Position numbers and translations under genes: made by a program | Shown here: positions 23,116 through 33,275 of the stretch, in pieces | Numbering within the stretch: the first letter of the stretch is position 1 | Layout: every line of letters starts with the position of its first letter | Notes under the pieces: model-generated | What the model saw: only the letters and a program-made list of their open reading frames with translations | The model's database searches: none | Told to the model about the DNA's origin: nothing | NCBI GenBank assembly: GCA_008638375.1 | Contig: CM018052.1 | Location: 20,626,571-20,690,570, forward strand | Reading direction: 5' to 3' | From: Nyssa sinensis | Lineage: Eukaryota; Streptophyta; Magnoliopsida; Cornales; Nyssaceae | DNA length: 64,000 bases

Positions 23116-26100
23116 GAGCATAGATATTAATTAGGCCCAGCTTGTTGCAAATATAATCGACTCGAGCCCCATTGAGAGCCTTTATGAAGATATCTCCTAA
23201 CTGTTCTCCAGTTTTCACGTATCCGGTAGAGATCAAATTTTGCTGCAACTTTTCACGAACAAAATGACAGTCAATCTTAATATGCTTAGTCCGTTCATGA
23301 AACACAGGATTGGAAGCAATATGGAGAGCCGCTTGGTTATCACACCACAATTTTGCTGGTATTGAAGCTTTAAGACCAACCTCAATCAAGAGTTGATATA
23401 TCCACATTATCTCACATACAGATTGTGCCATAGCTCTATATTCTGATTCTGCACTGGATCGAGACACAACATTTTGTTTCTTGCTCTTCCATGAAATCAA
23501 ATTTCCTCCAACAAAAACACAGTATCCGGTAGTGGATCTGCGGTCAATCTTGGAACCTGCCCAATCTGCATCTGAAAAACATTCGATGTGAGTATGTCCA
23601 TGATTCTTGTACAGTAACCCTCGTCCAGGAGCTCCCTTTAAGTAACACAAGATCTGTTCTAACGCTGCCCAATGGTGAACTGTTGGGGAGGACATGAATT
23701 GACTGATAATACTAACAGAGTATGCAATATCAGGACGTGTCACTGTAAGATAGTTCAACTTTCCAACCAGCCTCCTGTATTTTTCCGGATCTTCAAATAA
23801 GTCTCCATCTTTTGTGAGTTGTAGGTTGGGAAGCATTGGAGCGCTGCATGGCTTAGCCCCCAACTTTCCAGTCTCAGTTAACAGGTCAAGCACATATTTC
23901 CTCTGGGATAGAACAATGCCTTTCTTGCTTCTCGTCACCTCAATTCCCAAGAAATACTTCAACACCCCTAAATCTTTTGTGTGAAACTGGCTATGAAGAA
24001 AGGACTTCAAAGATGAAATTCCCACAGTATCACTTCCAGTAATGACAATATCATCCACATACACAACAAGAAGAATGAGGCCAGATATACAATGCTTATA
24101 GAAAACTGAGTGGTCAGACTTACTCTTATTCATTCCAAACTTCTCCACTGCCTGACTAAATTTTCCAAACCAAGCACGGGGACTCTGTTTCAAACCATAT
24201 AAGGACTTGCAAAGACGACAAACTCGCCCACACTCCCCCTGAGCAGCAAATCCAGGTGGTTGCTCCATATACACTTCCTCCTGGAGATCACCATGTAAGA
24301 AAGCATTTTTGATGTCTAACTGATGTAAAGGCCAATCATTAGTAGCTGCCAGAGAAATAAATAAGCGAACCGAGGTCAACTTAGCAACAGGGGAGAAAGT
24401 ATCAGAATAATCCACACCATAAGTCTGAGCATAGCCTTTAGCCACAAGACGGGCTTTAAGGCGAGCCACGGAACCATCGGAATTGAATTTGACCGCAAAC
24501 ACCCATTTACAGCCAATAGCTTTCTTTCCTGCAGGTAAAGGCACTAAAGCCCAAGTATCATTAGCATCTAAAGCATTCATCTCTTCGATCATAGCATCAC
24601 GCCATCCGGGATGGGACAAGGCATCATGGATAGTTTTGGGAAGAGACACAGAATCAAGGGAAGCAACAAAAGAACACGAAGGAGAAGACAGGTGAGCATA
24701 AGAAACAAACGAGGAAATAGGATAAGTGCACTGACGTGTACCTTTGCGAAGGGCAATGGGAAGATCAAGATCATCAGCCACAGGATCCGATGGCGAAGAA
24801 GAAACCGGTGCGGGACATGGAGCAGATGGGTCTCGTCGGCGGGAATAGACATAGCGAATAGGAGGTGGTGGGGATGGAGGGGGAACAGGGGAAGTAGCTA
24901 CAGTGGGGGCCGGAGAGGTGATAGTATAAACCAACAGATCATCATCCTCCCCCTGACTCGGAGAAATAGAAGCAGCAGAGAAAAAAGGAAGATGTTCGAG
25001 AAAGGTAACATCAGCGGACACAAGATACTTGTGAAGGCTAGGACAGTAGCACCGATACCCCTTTTGTAGACGAGAGTAACCCAGAAAAACACATTTTAAA
25101 GACTTGGGATCTAATTTAGTGACCTGGGGACGAACATCACGAGCAAAACAAGTACTACCAAATATCCGGGGGGCAATAGGAAACAAGGGTTTAGTAGGAA
25201 AAAGGACATTGTAAGGAATCTCACCATTAAGAACAGAGGAAGGCATGCGATTAATCAGAAAACAGGCTGTGGAAACTGCATCAGCCCAAAATTTTTTAGG
25301 GACGTGCATTTGGAATAAGAGGGCCCTGGCTGTCTCAAGTAGATGCCTATTTTTTCGTTCGGCCACACCGTTCTGAGAGGGTGTGTCAACACAAGAGGAT
25401 TGGTGAAGGATGCCATTGTGAACCATATAGGCCTGAAAGGGATCAAAAAAATATTCTTTGGCATTATCACTTCGTAATGTATGCACAGAAACATTAAACT
25501 GTGTTTTAATTTCAGCACAAAAGGCACTAAAATGGGAAAATAATTCAGAACAATTTTTCATTAAATAAAGCCAAGTTACACGAGAAAAATCATCAACAAA
25601 AGAAACAAAATATCGAAATCCAGTAGGGGACACAACAGGACACGGACCCCAAACATCAGAATGGACTATCTCAAAGGGAAAACTAGCCCGTTTATTGACT
25701 CGAGGAACTGACGGCAAACGATGATGTTTGGCAAACTGACACGACTCACAATCTAAGGAAGAAACATAATGAAACTGAGGACATAATTTCTTCAACAGAG
25801 GCAAAGAAGGATGTCCCAACCGACAATGTGCTTCAAATGGAGTGACGACACTGGAACATGCAATGGGCCTAGGTACCTGGGTATCCAGAATGTAGAGACC
25901 ACCGGATTCATATCCTTTACCAATAATCTTCTTCGTCATAAGATCCTGAAAAAGACAATGATCAGGAAAAAATGAGATGCTACAATTCAGGGTACGAGTA
26001 AGTTTACTTACAGACATTAAATTAAAAGAAAATCGTGGTAGACTCAAGACAGAAGACATCGAAATCAATGGAGTTGGATTAACAGTACCAGACCCAAGCA

Positions 26101-27217
26101 CAAAAGAGGTGGAACCATCTGCTAAAGTAACATTAGAAGGAGATGTGTGTGACTGAAAAGTGGAGAAAAGACTAGAATTACCTGTCATATGATCTGTAGC
26201 ACCAGAATCAATGACCCATTGTGAGGAAGAGGAAAGAAGACACGTATTTGGTTTACCTAACTCGGCACTGGCAGTGACAGATGGAGATGAATGCTGCAAT
26301 GCTGCTTGATACTGGGTGAATTTAGCGAAGGCATCTGCAGAGACTGTAATGGTTGGCTCAGATGTGCTAGGTGTAGGAGTAACCGCAACATGGGCTGAAT
26401 GAGATTTCTGAGACTTATTTTGCAATTTCTTACACGTGCGTTTGGTATGGCCCGGCTCATGACAATAATAACAGACAACTCCCCCTGCATCCGGACTACC
26501 TGTACCTCCTCCTCTATGCTTAGGATAAGACCGTCCAGTGTCAGATCCACCATGATGACTGACAAGAGCATTAGAAGCATGAACAGATGGAGCAACAGAT
26601 GTACTAGTAGCTGTGCGAAGGACCCTAGTGAAGACCTCATGGAGAGACGAAATCTCAGCACTAGAGAGAATCTGAGATTTAGCAATCTCAAACTGAGAAT
26701 TAAGGCCAGCCAAGAAACTCATTACTGCCATTTGCTCCCGTTGAGCTTGCTGGACTTTGATATCAGGACTGAAAGGTAACAAGACATTCAATTCTTCATA
26801 GATTCGTTTGAAATTCATAAAATAGGCCTGAAGAGAGTGATCTTGTTGTTCAGCTCGGTAAAAGCCCTTACAAACCTCATAGATACGTGACAGATTTCCC
26901 TTTCCAGAATACAGAAATTCTAAATATTCCATCAATTCTTTAACATACTCACAGTGATTAATCAGGCTAACAACCTCAGTGTCAATAGAGTTTCTGATTT
27001 GCAAGAACAAGCGAGCATCATCTCGCAACCACTCCTGGCGAGTATTATCCGTGGGGGGATCAGCCGTGAGATGATTGTCTTTAGAAAGGCTCCGCAGATA
27101 AATCCTGACTGTCTTACACCAATCGAAATAATTGGGACCAGTTAACTTGTGTTCTGTGATTCTGGACATCATAGGAATGACATCTGTCACAACCGAACTC
27201 TTCTGTTCTTCAGCCAT
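23108..27217 (-). CDS. Copia Gag-Pol polyprotein, intact (1369 aa)
   Basis: The start is placed at MAEEQKSS (27217). The open frame extends 45 codons further upstream, but that part is Cys/Leu-rich leader. Numbering from MAEEQ: Gag to about residue 245; CCHC knuckle CYYCHEPGHTKRTC (249-262); aspartic protease DSGATDHM (337); integrase zinc motif (H464/H469 with C490/C493) and DDE residues D521, D584, E620; RT from about 870, with D968 (QLDIKNAF) and YVDD (1053-1056); RNase H with D1216, E1257 and D1293; end IYAPA. No catalytic residue is missing. The product would form cytoplasmic virus-like particles, cleave itself and integrate the cDNA in the nucleus. The single frame with no gag/pol shift is normal for copia. 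It is probably silenced by the host, which sequence alone cannot show. Confidence 0.95.
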   Translation of the reverse strand: MAEEQKSSVVTDVIPMMSRITEHKLTGPNYFDWCKTVRIYLRSLSKDNHLTADPPTDNTRQEWLRDDARLFLQIRNSIDTEVVSLINHCEYVKELMEYLEFLYSGKGNLSRIYEVCKGFYRAEQQDHSLQAYFMNFKRIYEELNVLLPFSPDIKVQQAQREQMAVMSFLAGLNSQFEIAKSQILSSAEISSLHEVFTRVLRTATSTSVAPSVHASNALVSHHGGSDTGRSYPKHRGGGTGSPDAGGVVCYYCHEPGHTKRTCKKLQNKSQKSHSAHVAVTPTPSTSEPTITVSADAFAKFTQYQAALQHSSPSVTASAELGKPNTCLLSSSSQWVIDSGATDHMTGNSSLFSTFQSHTSPSNVTLADGSTSFVLGSGTVNPTPLISMSSVLSLPRFSFNLMSVSKLTRTLNCSISFFPDHCLFQDLMTKKIIGKGYESGGLYILDTQVPRPIACSSVVTPFEAHCRLGHPSLPLLKKLCPQFHYVSSLDCESCQFAKHHRLPSVPRVNKRASFPFEIVHSDVWGPCPVVSPTGFRYFVSFVDDFSRVTWLYLMKNCSELFSHFSAFCAEIKTQFNVSVHTLRSDNAKEYFFDPFQAYMVHNGILHQSSCVDTPSQNGVAERKNRHLLETARALLFQMHVPKKFWADAVSTACFLINRMPSSVLNGEIPYNVLFPTKPLFPIAPRIFGSTCFARDVRPQVTKLDPKSLKCVFLGYSRLQKGYRCYCPSLHKYLVSADVTFLEHLPFFSAASISPSQGEDDDLLVYTITSPAPTVATSPVPPPSPPPPIRYVYSRRRDPSAPCPAPVSSSPSDPVADDLDLPIALRKGTRQCTYPISSFVSYAHLSSPSCSFVASLDSVSLPKTIHDALSHPGWRDAMIEEMNALDANDTWALVPLPAGKKAIGCKWVFAVKFNSDGSVARLKARLVAKGYAQTYGVDYSDTFSPVAKLTSVRLFISLAATNDWPLHQLDIKNAFLHGDLQEEVYMEQPPGFAAQGECGRVCRLCKSLYGLKQSPRAWFGKFSQAVEKFGMNKSKSDHSVFYKHCISGLILLVVYVDDIVITGSDTVGISSLKSFLHSQFHTKDLGVLKYFLGIEVTRSKKGIVLSQRKYVLDLLTETGKLGAKPCSAPMLPNLQLTKDGDLFEDPEKYRRLVGKLNYLTVTRPDIAYSVSIISQFMSSPTVHHWAALEQILCYLKGAPGRGLLYKNHGHTHIECFSDADWAGSKIDRRSTTGYCVFVGGNLISWKSKKQNVVSRSSAESEYRAMAQSVCEIMWIYQLLIEVGLKASIPAKLWCDNQAALHIASNPVFHERTKHIKIDCHFVREKLQQNLISTGYVKTGEQLGDIFIKALNGARVDYICNKLGLINIYAPA

Positions 27218-27694
27218 AGAAACAGAACGCAGTGTATTGAAGCAGCAGCAGTGAAGCAATGAAGACCAGTAACAGTGAAGCACACGAACAGCCGTGAAGC
27301 AATAGGGCAACCAGAGTGTCCAAACGAATAGCAGCAAAGCAACCGAATACACAGGAGTGCCGGAGAGAGTGAGGCAACACCGAGAAGACTGATCGGAGAT
27401 AGAGGCGCAGCCACACGCGCCTCCACGCGCCGGCGCGTGAGGTAGCTGACGAAGGAAGAAGTTTCTGGTGGCGCATGAGGCTCACGCGCTGAGATTCTGG
27501 TGACCGGACTTCAGAGAGAGGCCGATCGGCAGGTGGGCTACTAGTCCACGCCGGCGGTGAGAAAAGATGATCACTCGAGCTGGGTGATCCAAGGACTGTT
27601 ACCACTTCTGCTCACTGGGCAGAATGGCCGGAAAGAAGAGAAGAAAGAAAAAGAAAAGAAAAATAAAAGAAAAGAAACCCTAACTCTCAGAATT

Positions 27695-27706
27695 GCTCTG
27701 ATACCA
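27695..27706 (-). other. Primer-binding site for initiator Met tRNA
   Basis: TGGTATCAGAGC on minus, directly after the 5' LTR. A perfect match to the standard plant copia site. Confidence 0.95.
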
Positions 27707-27969
27707 TGTAAACCAAGAGAGAAAAATAATTCTCTATATCCTTCCATTCAAAATATACAAGAGTATTTATACACAAATTTGGGCCTATATAGTCAACCCT
27801 ACAGCTCATATACAGCTCATATATTCTAGAATAACCCTACAGCTCATATACAGCTCATATATTCTAGAATAACCCTACAGCTCATATACAGCTCATATAT
27901 TCTAGAATAATCCTACAGCTCATATACAGCTCATATATTCTAGAATAATCCTAAGTATATTCTGTAACA
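27707..27969 (-). repeat. 5' LTR of the young copia (right on plus)
   Basis: 263 bp. It has four tandem units of about 38 bp (roughly 27798-27950) containing the palindromic TATTCTAGAATA. Otherwise it appears identical to the 3' LTR. Confidence 0.95.
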
Positions 27970-28984
27970 TGAAAGAAAAAGTGTTGGATGACATTTGGTG
28001 GGATTCCATTGATTACATCCTTTCTTTTACTGCACCTATTTATGAGATGATTCGGGTTTGTGATACAGACAAACCATGTCTTCACTTGGTTTATGATATG
28101 TGGGATTCGAAGATTGAAAAAGTGAAGACCACAATATATAGAAAAGAAGGGAAGTGATTTGAGGAGTCATCTACCTTTTATGAGGTAGTAAACCAAGTAC
28201 TTGTTAATCGTTGGAACAAAAATAACACCCCACTTCATTGTTTGGCACATTCATTAAATCCAAAGTAAGTTCTACCTCCTAATCTCTAGTCTTTTTAAGG
28301 ATTTAACAATTTATTCCCATCAAAGTTCACTTACAAATTTTTTTTTTATTTTTTCTTTCATATATTCAAAGTATTATAGCGATGTGTGGCTTGACGAGGA
28401 TCGAAGTCGAGTTTCTCCACACAAGGATGTTGAGGTTTCTAGTGAAAGAATCAAGTGTTTTAAAAGATACTTCCCCAATTCTGAGGACCGCAAAAAGGTT
28501 AATTTGGAGATATCAACTTTTCAACATGTGCAGGAGCGTTTGCGGATGTTGATTCCATGAGTGATCGGTACGCTATGGATCCTAAAGGTTGGTTGGTTAT
28601 CTATGGTACATCCGCACTCATGCTTCAAAACTTAGCTTTGAAGCTACTTGTACAACCATCTTCTTCGTCATGCTCTGAGAGGAATTGGAGTACTTACTCC
28701 TTTGTGCACTCGGTGAGAAGGAACAAGATGACACCACAATGTGCCGAAGACTTGGTTTACATCCATAGCAATCTCCGTGTCTTTTATCAAGAAGAACCCC
28801 ACAATATATGCAAGGAGAGACCAAAATGTGGGATATTGGTGGAGATACTTTTGATTCATTTGAGGATGTTGGGGTGCTTGAGGTTGCAAACCTCTCACTT
28901 GATGAACCAGAATTGGAAGCCATAATCTTCATGGATGATGGTGATGGAAGAGAAGAAGATGAAGTTGAATCTAATGAATCATGA

Positions 28985-29395
28985 TGCTTGAAATGGGGCT
29001 TCTTTTTTTTTTTAGGGCGGGGGGAGGGGGAGGGAGGATTACTAGTGGAGCTTTGTATTGAACTTTAAAGTTCTATTCCTCTAGCAATTATTAAACTTTG
29101 AATAATTCCTACTTGCTATGATTTTGTTATTTATAATCTTGTTGAAATATTTGGTACTTTACTTTTAAATGTATTACTATTTGGAATTGTGTTTCTTGTG
29201 TAGATGTTGCATGAAATTGTATTTTTTTATACATAATTTGGTTTATATGAAAATAGAAATTGATTATATTATTATATAAATAAAAATAAAATATATTTTA
29301 CTCAACGTGTCCCCGACGTATTCGTGTCCTACTTTTTTGAAAAATTGCGTGTCCGTGTGTCCGTGTCGTGTCGTGTCCGTGACCGTGCTTCTTAG
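28985..29395 (+). mobile_element. 3' flank and right terminus of the BED-finger hAT element
   Basis: AT-rich 3' UTR, then a block of GTGTCCGTGTCGTGTC-type subterminal repeats (29300-29383) ending GTGCTTCTTAG. The reverse complement CTAAGAAGCACGG matches the left end of the small hAT at 19476. The LINE reading restarts directly after 29395. Confidence 0.75.
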
Positions 29396-30576
29396 CCTAT
29401 GGCTACCTCGCCGTGGGATGCAGTTGTTGAGAGATTTGAAGGGCACTTGGTCGGATAGAAGAGATAGTACTTGTACGAAGGAGGAAGACTGATCCTTATC
29501 AAAGGCACTTTGTTTAGTTTGTCAACTTACTTCATGTCATTGTTTCTGGTCTATCTATGGGGCGATCAGATGGTTGGAAAAACTTTAGTGAGACTTTCTT
29601 TGGGTAGGTGTGGGGGATCAACTAAATCTCATTTCATCGATTGGAAGCTTGTTCATCTCCATTTGATGGGAAAATGATTATAGAGGTATGGGAAGGAAAC
29701 ATAATTTGTGGAGAAGAGTAATAGAAAAGAAATATAAGAGTGAGAAGGGAGATTGACACACTAAGTTAGTCTAGATGTCTTATGGAACAGAGATGGGTCC
29801 TATGAAATATTTCTAGCTCTCTTCAAGATACGGCAGATCGTCAAACCATGATGATAGATTGTTTTAGATTCTCTGAGGTTGGGTTGGGGTGGTGTGCAAT
29901 GCTCTCTCTCATAGACCCTTACGGGATTTGGAGATGGGGGAGATTGTTGCCTTTTGTGAAATCTTTATGATCAAAGAAATGGGGAGCATGGATATGGGTC
30001 TGCTCCCAAAGAGCATTTTCCAAGTAAGACTATATTATAGGGTGCTTCAGCAAGGTGGTAAGCCCGATTTTCCATAGAGGTGTATTTGGCACACAAAAGC
30101 CACCCAAAGTTTGCCTTTTTTGGAAGGAAAACTGCTCTTGGGAAGATTCTGACTATTGACAATTTAAAAAAACAGAAAAAAAAAAAACTATAATTAATTT
30201 ATGTTGCATGTGCAAAAGGGATGAAGAGACTGTAGAGCTCCTCTTACTTCATTGTTCAGTGGCTAGAGAGTTGTGGGCCCTTTTGCTTGCCCTTTTTGAA
30301 GTTTTTTGGGTGATGCCCACCTCGATATAGGTTGTTATCGTGAGCTAATGAGTAGCTAGTAGAATGCATGAACTGTGGTGGGTAGCTCCTTTATGTTTAT
30401 GGTGGTTTATATGGGCGGAAAGCAATAAGAAATCTTTTGAGGGCATATATTCATCGTTGATTGCAGTTAAATTTAACATTTTATACTCCATTTTTTGTTA
30501 ATTTTGTTTTTTTTAGAGTTTCTTGGGGGGATGGGGTAAGTCTGTATAGTTTTTGTGAATCATCTAGTATACCTGG

Positions 30577-31807
30577 ATACCTCCCTTTGGTTCTTTTTTT
30601 TTTTTTTTTTGATCGGTAATAGTAACTTGTATTAATCACAAGGGGCCCGAGAGAGGTACCCCAAACTATACAAAAATAAGGGATCAGGTACAAAAATCAA
30701 AGCCTAAGATCCCCCCAAGGATTAAAATTTCGTTTCTTTTCCATCGGAACGGCCGAAACGTTTCCGTTTCTCAAGGAACCGAAACGAAACACTAGTAAAA
30801 TATCGAAATTCACATGTTTCTCTGGAAACATACTGAATCAAAAGAAACATTTCTTTTGTATCAACAATAATTCTAGAAGTTAGTAAAAAATAATATCTAT
30901 TTATTTTTCAAGGATTAAGACTCAAAATTACAAGAAGATATTTCTATTATTTTTTCTAAAATAATAGAAAAGTAGTAGGAAAAATAAAATGTAGAGAAAC
31001 AACTATTTTAATACTGAGTTACTAATCATAATAGGTTTAAATCGCTATTTGTTTTATTTTTTATTTTTTATTTTTTATGTAACTCGTGTCAAATTATCTA
31101 ATTCGTGGATATTACATAATATATATCTATTATGTCATTTATCATGAATTAGTGTCATTTATCATGAATATGATGTGTATGTCTTAAACATGCATAAATA
31201 TTCAATAAATAGGTTTATTTGTATAAATAAATAAATTTTAAGTTATGTTTCCACATGTTTCCAATTTTTTCTCCGTTTCCATTATGCTTCCGAAACGTTT
31301 CCGAAACGTTTTCGTTTCCGGACAGACCGAAACTATACATTGAAACAATATTTTGATCCTTGGATCCCCCAACCCCCCAAAAAAAATTTTCAAATGCCTA
31401 TCTAGATACATAAGATACTCTTCCTTAATCCAAAAAAAAGAGTTTTCAAAAACGTGTCTTTCAACTTCCATGGAGGAGACTCCACCCCTTCAAAAACCCT
31501 ACAATTCCTCTCTCCAAATGCACCAAACGAAGGCAAACGAGGGCCATGGTCCAAGCTATCTTCAACTCCTTCCTAATCTTCTTGCATCTCCAGCCCAAAA
31601 AAAGTTGCTTCACCTTGGCCAGCAAAACCCAAGAGCAACCAAAAATAGTAAAGAGCAAGTTCCAAGCATCCCACGCAACCATGCAATGCAATAACAAATG
31701 ATCTACCAGCTCCTCCATTTCTTTGCACAAAACACGATGACTTGGGAGATAATACCCTCTTCTCTTCAATATGTCCGCCGTCAACATACCTCCCTTTGGT
31801 TCTTTTT
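30577..31807 (-). mobile_element. 5'-truncated LINE inserted on the minus strand, with 22-bp target duplication
   Basis: ATACCTCCCTTTGGTTCTTT plus TT occurs at both 30577-30598 and 31786-31807, a long target duplication typical of LINEs. The insert between them, read on minus, starts with the C-terminal zinc-binding domain (YLPSHRVLCKEMEELVDHLLLHC, 31690-31750). It continues into a 3' UTR and ends in a poly(A) tail, seen as poly(T) at 30594-30610. The RT part is missing. A small hAT element sits inside its 3' UTR. Confidence 0.85.
30716..31362. mobile_element. Non-autonomous hAT element (647 bp) with 8-bp target duplication
   Basis: Flanked by GATCCCCC at 30708-30715 and 31363-31370. The ends are CAAGGATTAAAATTTCG and, reverse complemented, CAAGGATCAAAATATTG. 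The interior has many GAAACG(T/A)TTCCG-like palindromic motifs and is otherwise AT-rich. It is the same family as the element at 48743-49611. Confidence 0.85.
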
Positions 31808-33123
31808 AATGAGAATAGCTTATAAAAAAAAAAATCTATCTTACATTTACACCTTAAATTTCCAATGATATATATGCATGTATTCCGTAGAGGGATATCC
31901 TTCGAGAGGGAAAGAAAATTGAAGAAAGAGATTTTGAGAAGTTTGTTAATAGAGGGAGTGTGTTAGTGTTTTGTGGGATTGTAAGGGAGATTGTAATACC
32001 CCAACCCGAATTGCAACCGAGCGAACCATGTAAACCCAAGCCGATAGGGCTTTATGTTATGATATCGAATGGAATGGACGATTATGAAATCTAAATAGTT
32101 TCGAATGTACGGACGATGCCTGGGCGATGCCCGAGCAAGCCATGAACGAATATCAAAATTAAAATAAAATAAAATAAAATAAAAATGAAACAAAAATAAA
32201 AATAAAATAAAAATAAAATCATGTTATATACATATATGGAATATGGATATATATAAATATATATATGGGATGTATGTTATATAAGTACATATATATATAT
32301 ATATATATGTGGAATGTATATTATATATGTTAACTACAATTAAGACAAGAGTAATGAAGGGAGGGGGTTACGGATACAAAAGGGTAACAAAAAGGGGGAA
32401 AGAAGAAAAGAGAGAGAGAAAGAGAGAGAGAGGCAGAACTAGGGGCGGCTCTAGGCGAGAGAGAGAGAGAAATCCTTTGGAAATTTTGTCTATCAATACA
32501 AAGGGTCTGCGTGGGATGAAATAGGATGGAAACAGAAGGAGAGAAGAAGAGGAAGATGGAGAAGAGAAGGGAGGAGAGGGACTGTCACAGTAAGGTAAGT
32601 CCGAAATTTTGTTTATGAACAATTTCTGGGTTTTTTATGAACTTGCATGAAGCTTAAAATAATTTGCATGATGTGAATCAATGAAAAAAATAGAACATGT
32701 AGGAAGAAACCGTGAGTGAAATGGTGAAGAAACGAAGAAGAAATAGGGAATTATCGGAAAGATGTGATTTTGGAAAAATGGGGTTTTATTGAGTTTTAAT
32801 GGCTTAAAATGCCATCAAATGGTCTTAAATCATGTTTAGGAGTATTTAGAATTGAAAAAAGACCTTAAAACATGAAAAAAAAATGGAAAAAAAAATATAG
32901 GAACTGTGCAGTCCGGTCACCGTCGCCGAAGAAGGTGACCGGAGTTGCACAGGCCGGTCACCCAAAAAACGGGGAAGGGGGAAGAAGTGTTAGGTCACCG
33001 GGCCGGGTCGGGCCTCGAGTCAGGACCCGCCCGACCGCACCTGCGGTTAAGTCCAACGACACCGTTTAGCCTTGGTCCTTTTGGAATAAATCAAACGGTT
33101 TTAAGGAAAAAGAAATGAGGAAG

Positions 33124-33206
33124 CCGCGACTGAGGGGAATCGAACCCCAGACCGCATGGGGGTGAGAGACTTATAGCCATGGTGTCCACCACTGTGCCAC
33201 AAAGGC
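33124..33206 (-). other. tRNA-like sequence with A and B box in the solo LTR
   Basis: On minus, TGGCACAGTGG (33189-33199) fits the RNA polymerase III A box. GGTTCGATTCC fits the B box within a perfect T arm, GGGG-TTCGATT-CCCC (33134-33148). The spacing of about 40 nt is right for a tRNA or SINE head. The acceptor stem does not pair and no clear anticodon arm forms, so it is not a functional tRNA. It may be a captured SINE head or a coincidence. Confidence 0.5.
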
Positions 33207-33226
33207 ACATGTGGTTAGCTAGTGAA

Positions 33227-33230
<4 letters not shown>

Positions 33231-33269
<39 letters not shown>
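33231..33269. repeat. (TA)n microsatellite in the solo LTR
   Basis: A continuous TA run of almost 40 bp; a shorter one lies at 32286-32309, and an AAAAT-type pentamer run at 32158-32218. Confidence 0.9.

Positions 33270-33275
<6 letters not shown>

Larger units (their letters stand above)
22849..27969 (-). mobile_element. Young, complete copia retrotransposon inserted in the hAT gene
   Basis: 5121 bp on the minus strand. It has LTRs of 252 and 263 bp beginning TGTAAACC and ending TGTAACA on plus, and the 5-bp duplication TGAAA. The primer-binding site matches initiator Met tRNA, the polypurine tract is intact, and one uninterrupted polyprotein frame is present. By eye the two LTRs are identical apart from one 11-bp copy-number difference in their internal tandem repeat, so the insertion is recent. 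Everything needed for autonomous movement appears present. A related LTR relic is at 2026-2208. Confidence 0.95.
21539..28984 (+). pseudogene. BED-finger/DUF659 hAT transposase gene, split by a copia insertion
   Basis: From ATG 21539: a BED zinc finger (WQCNFCNQVKKS...RAHLL...GSCAKV); a frameshift near 21868-21885; a Gly/Ser linker; and the DUF659 region (GVSIVSDGWIDSQRRPLINF, IITDNAPNCKGAG, WTPCVVHTLNLALKN). At ARFVK (22848) the copia interrupts it. Reading resumes in frame at 27975 (EKVLDDIWWDSIDYIL) once the 5-bp duplication is removed. TGA at 28155-28157, an intron from about 28265 to 28371, frameshifts near 28518 and 28813, and the hAT dimerisation domain (SSCSERNWSTYSFVHS, 28660-28790) follow. 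The acidic tail ends at TGA 28982. The copy is dead for at least four independent reasons. Its right terminus is at 29395; the left terminus was not found. Confidence 0.85.
29396..31834 (+). mobile_element. LINE (right part of the split element), with poly(A) and a nested minus-strand LINE
   Basis: Continues the element of 20836-21348: WDAVVERFEGHLVG, then [22 protein letters not shown] (29420-29545). The C-terminal Cys/His domain CCMCKRDEETVELLLLHC is at 30200-30260. The 3' UTR is interrupted at 30599-31785 by another LINE and resumes at 31786, ending in a short poly(A) at 31824-31834. Stops and frameshifts are frequent, so it is dead. Confidence 0.8.

Noticed and set aside
24483..26779. Plus-strand ORFs antisense to the intact copia (up to 152 aa)
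   Set aside because: They are Arg/Ser-rich reverse-strand readings of a constrained polyprotein, without any recognisable family.
27798..27950. Regular 38-bp repeats resembling an array
   Set aside because: There are no unique spacers and the repeats lie inside a retrotransposon LTR. It is a minisatellite, and CRISPR does not apply to a plant nuclear genome.
20836..31834. Two separate LINE copies on either side of the hAT
   Set aside because: The left part ends and the right part begins at adjoining positions of the LINE protein (LGLxLGSF, then WDAVVERF), with the hAT terminus at the border. One split element is simpler, although rearrangement at the left edge is possible.
33124..33206. Functional tRNA gene
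   Set aside because: A and B boxes and the T arm are good, but the acceptor stem does not pair and there is no convincing anticodon arm.
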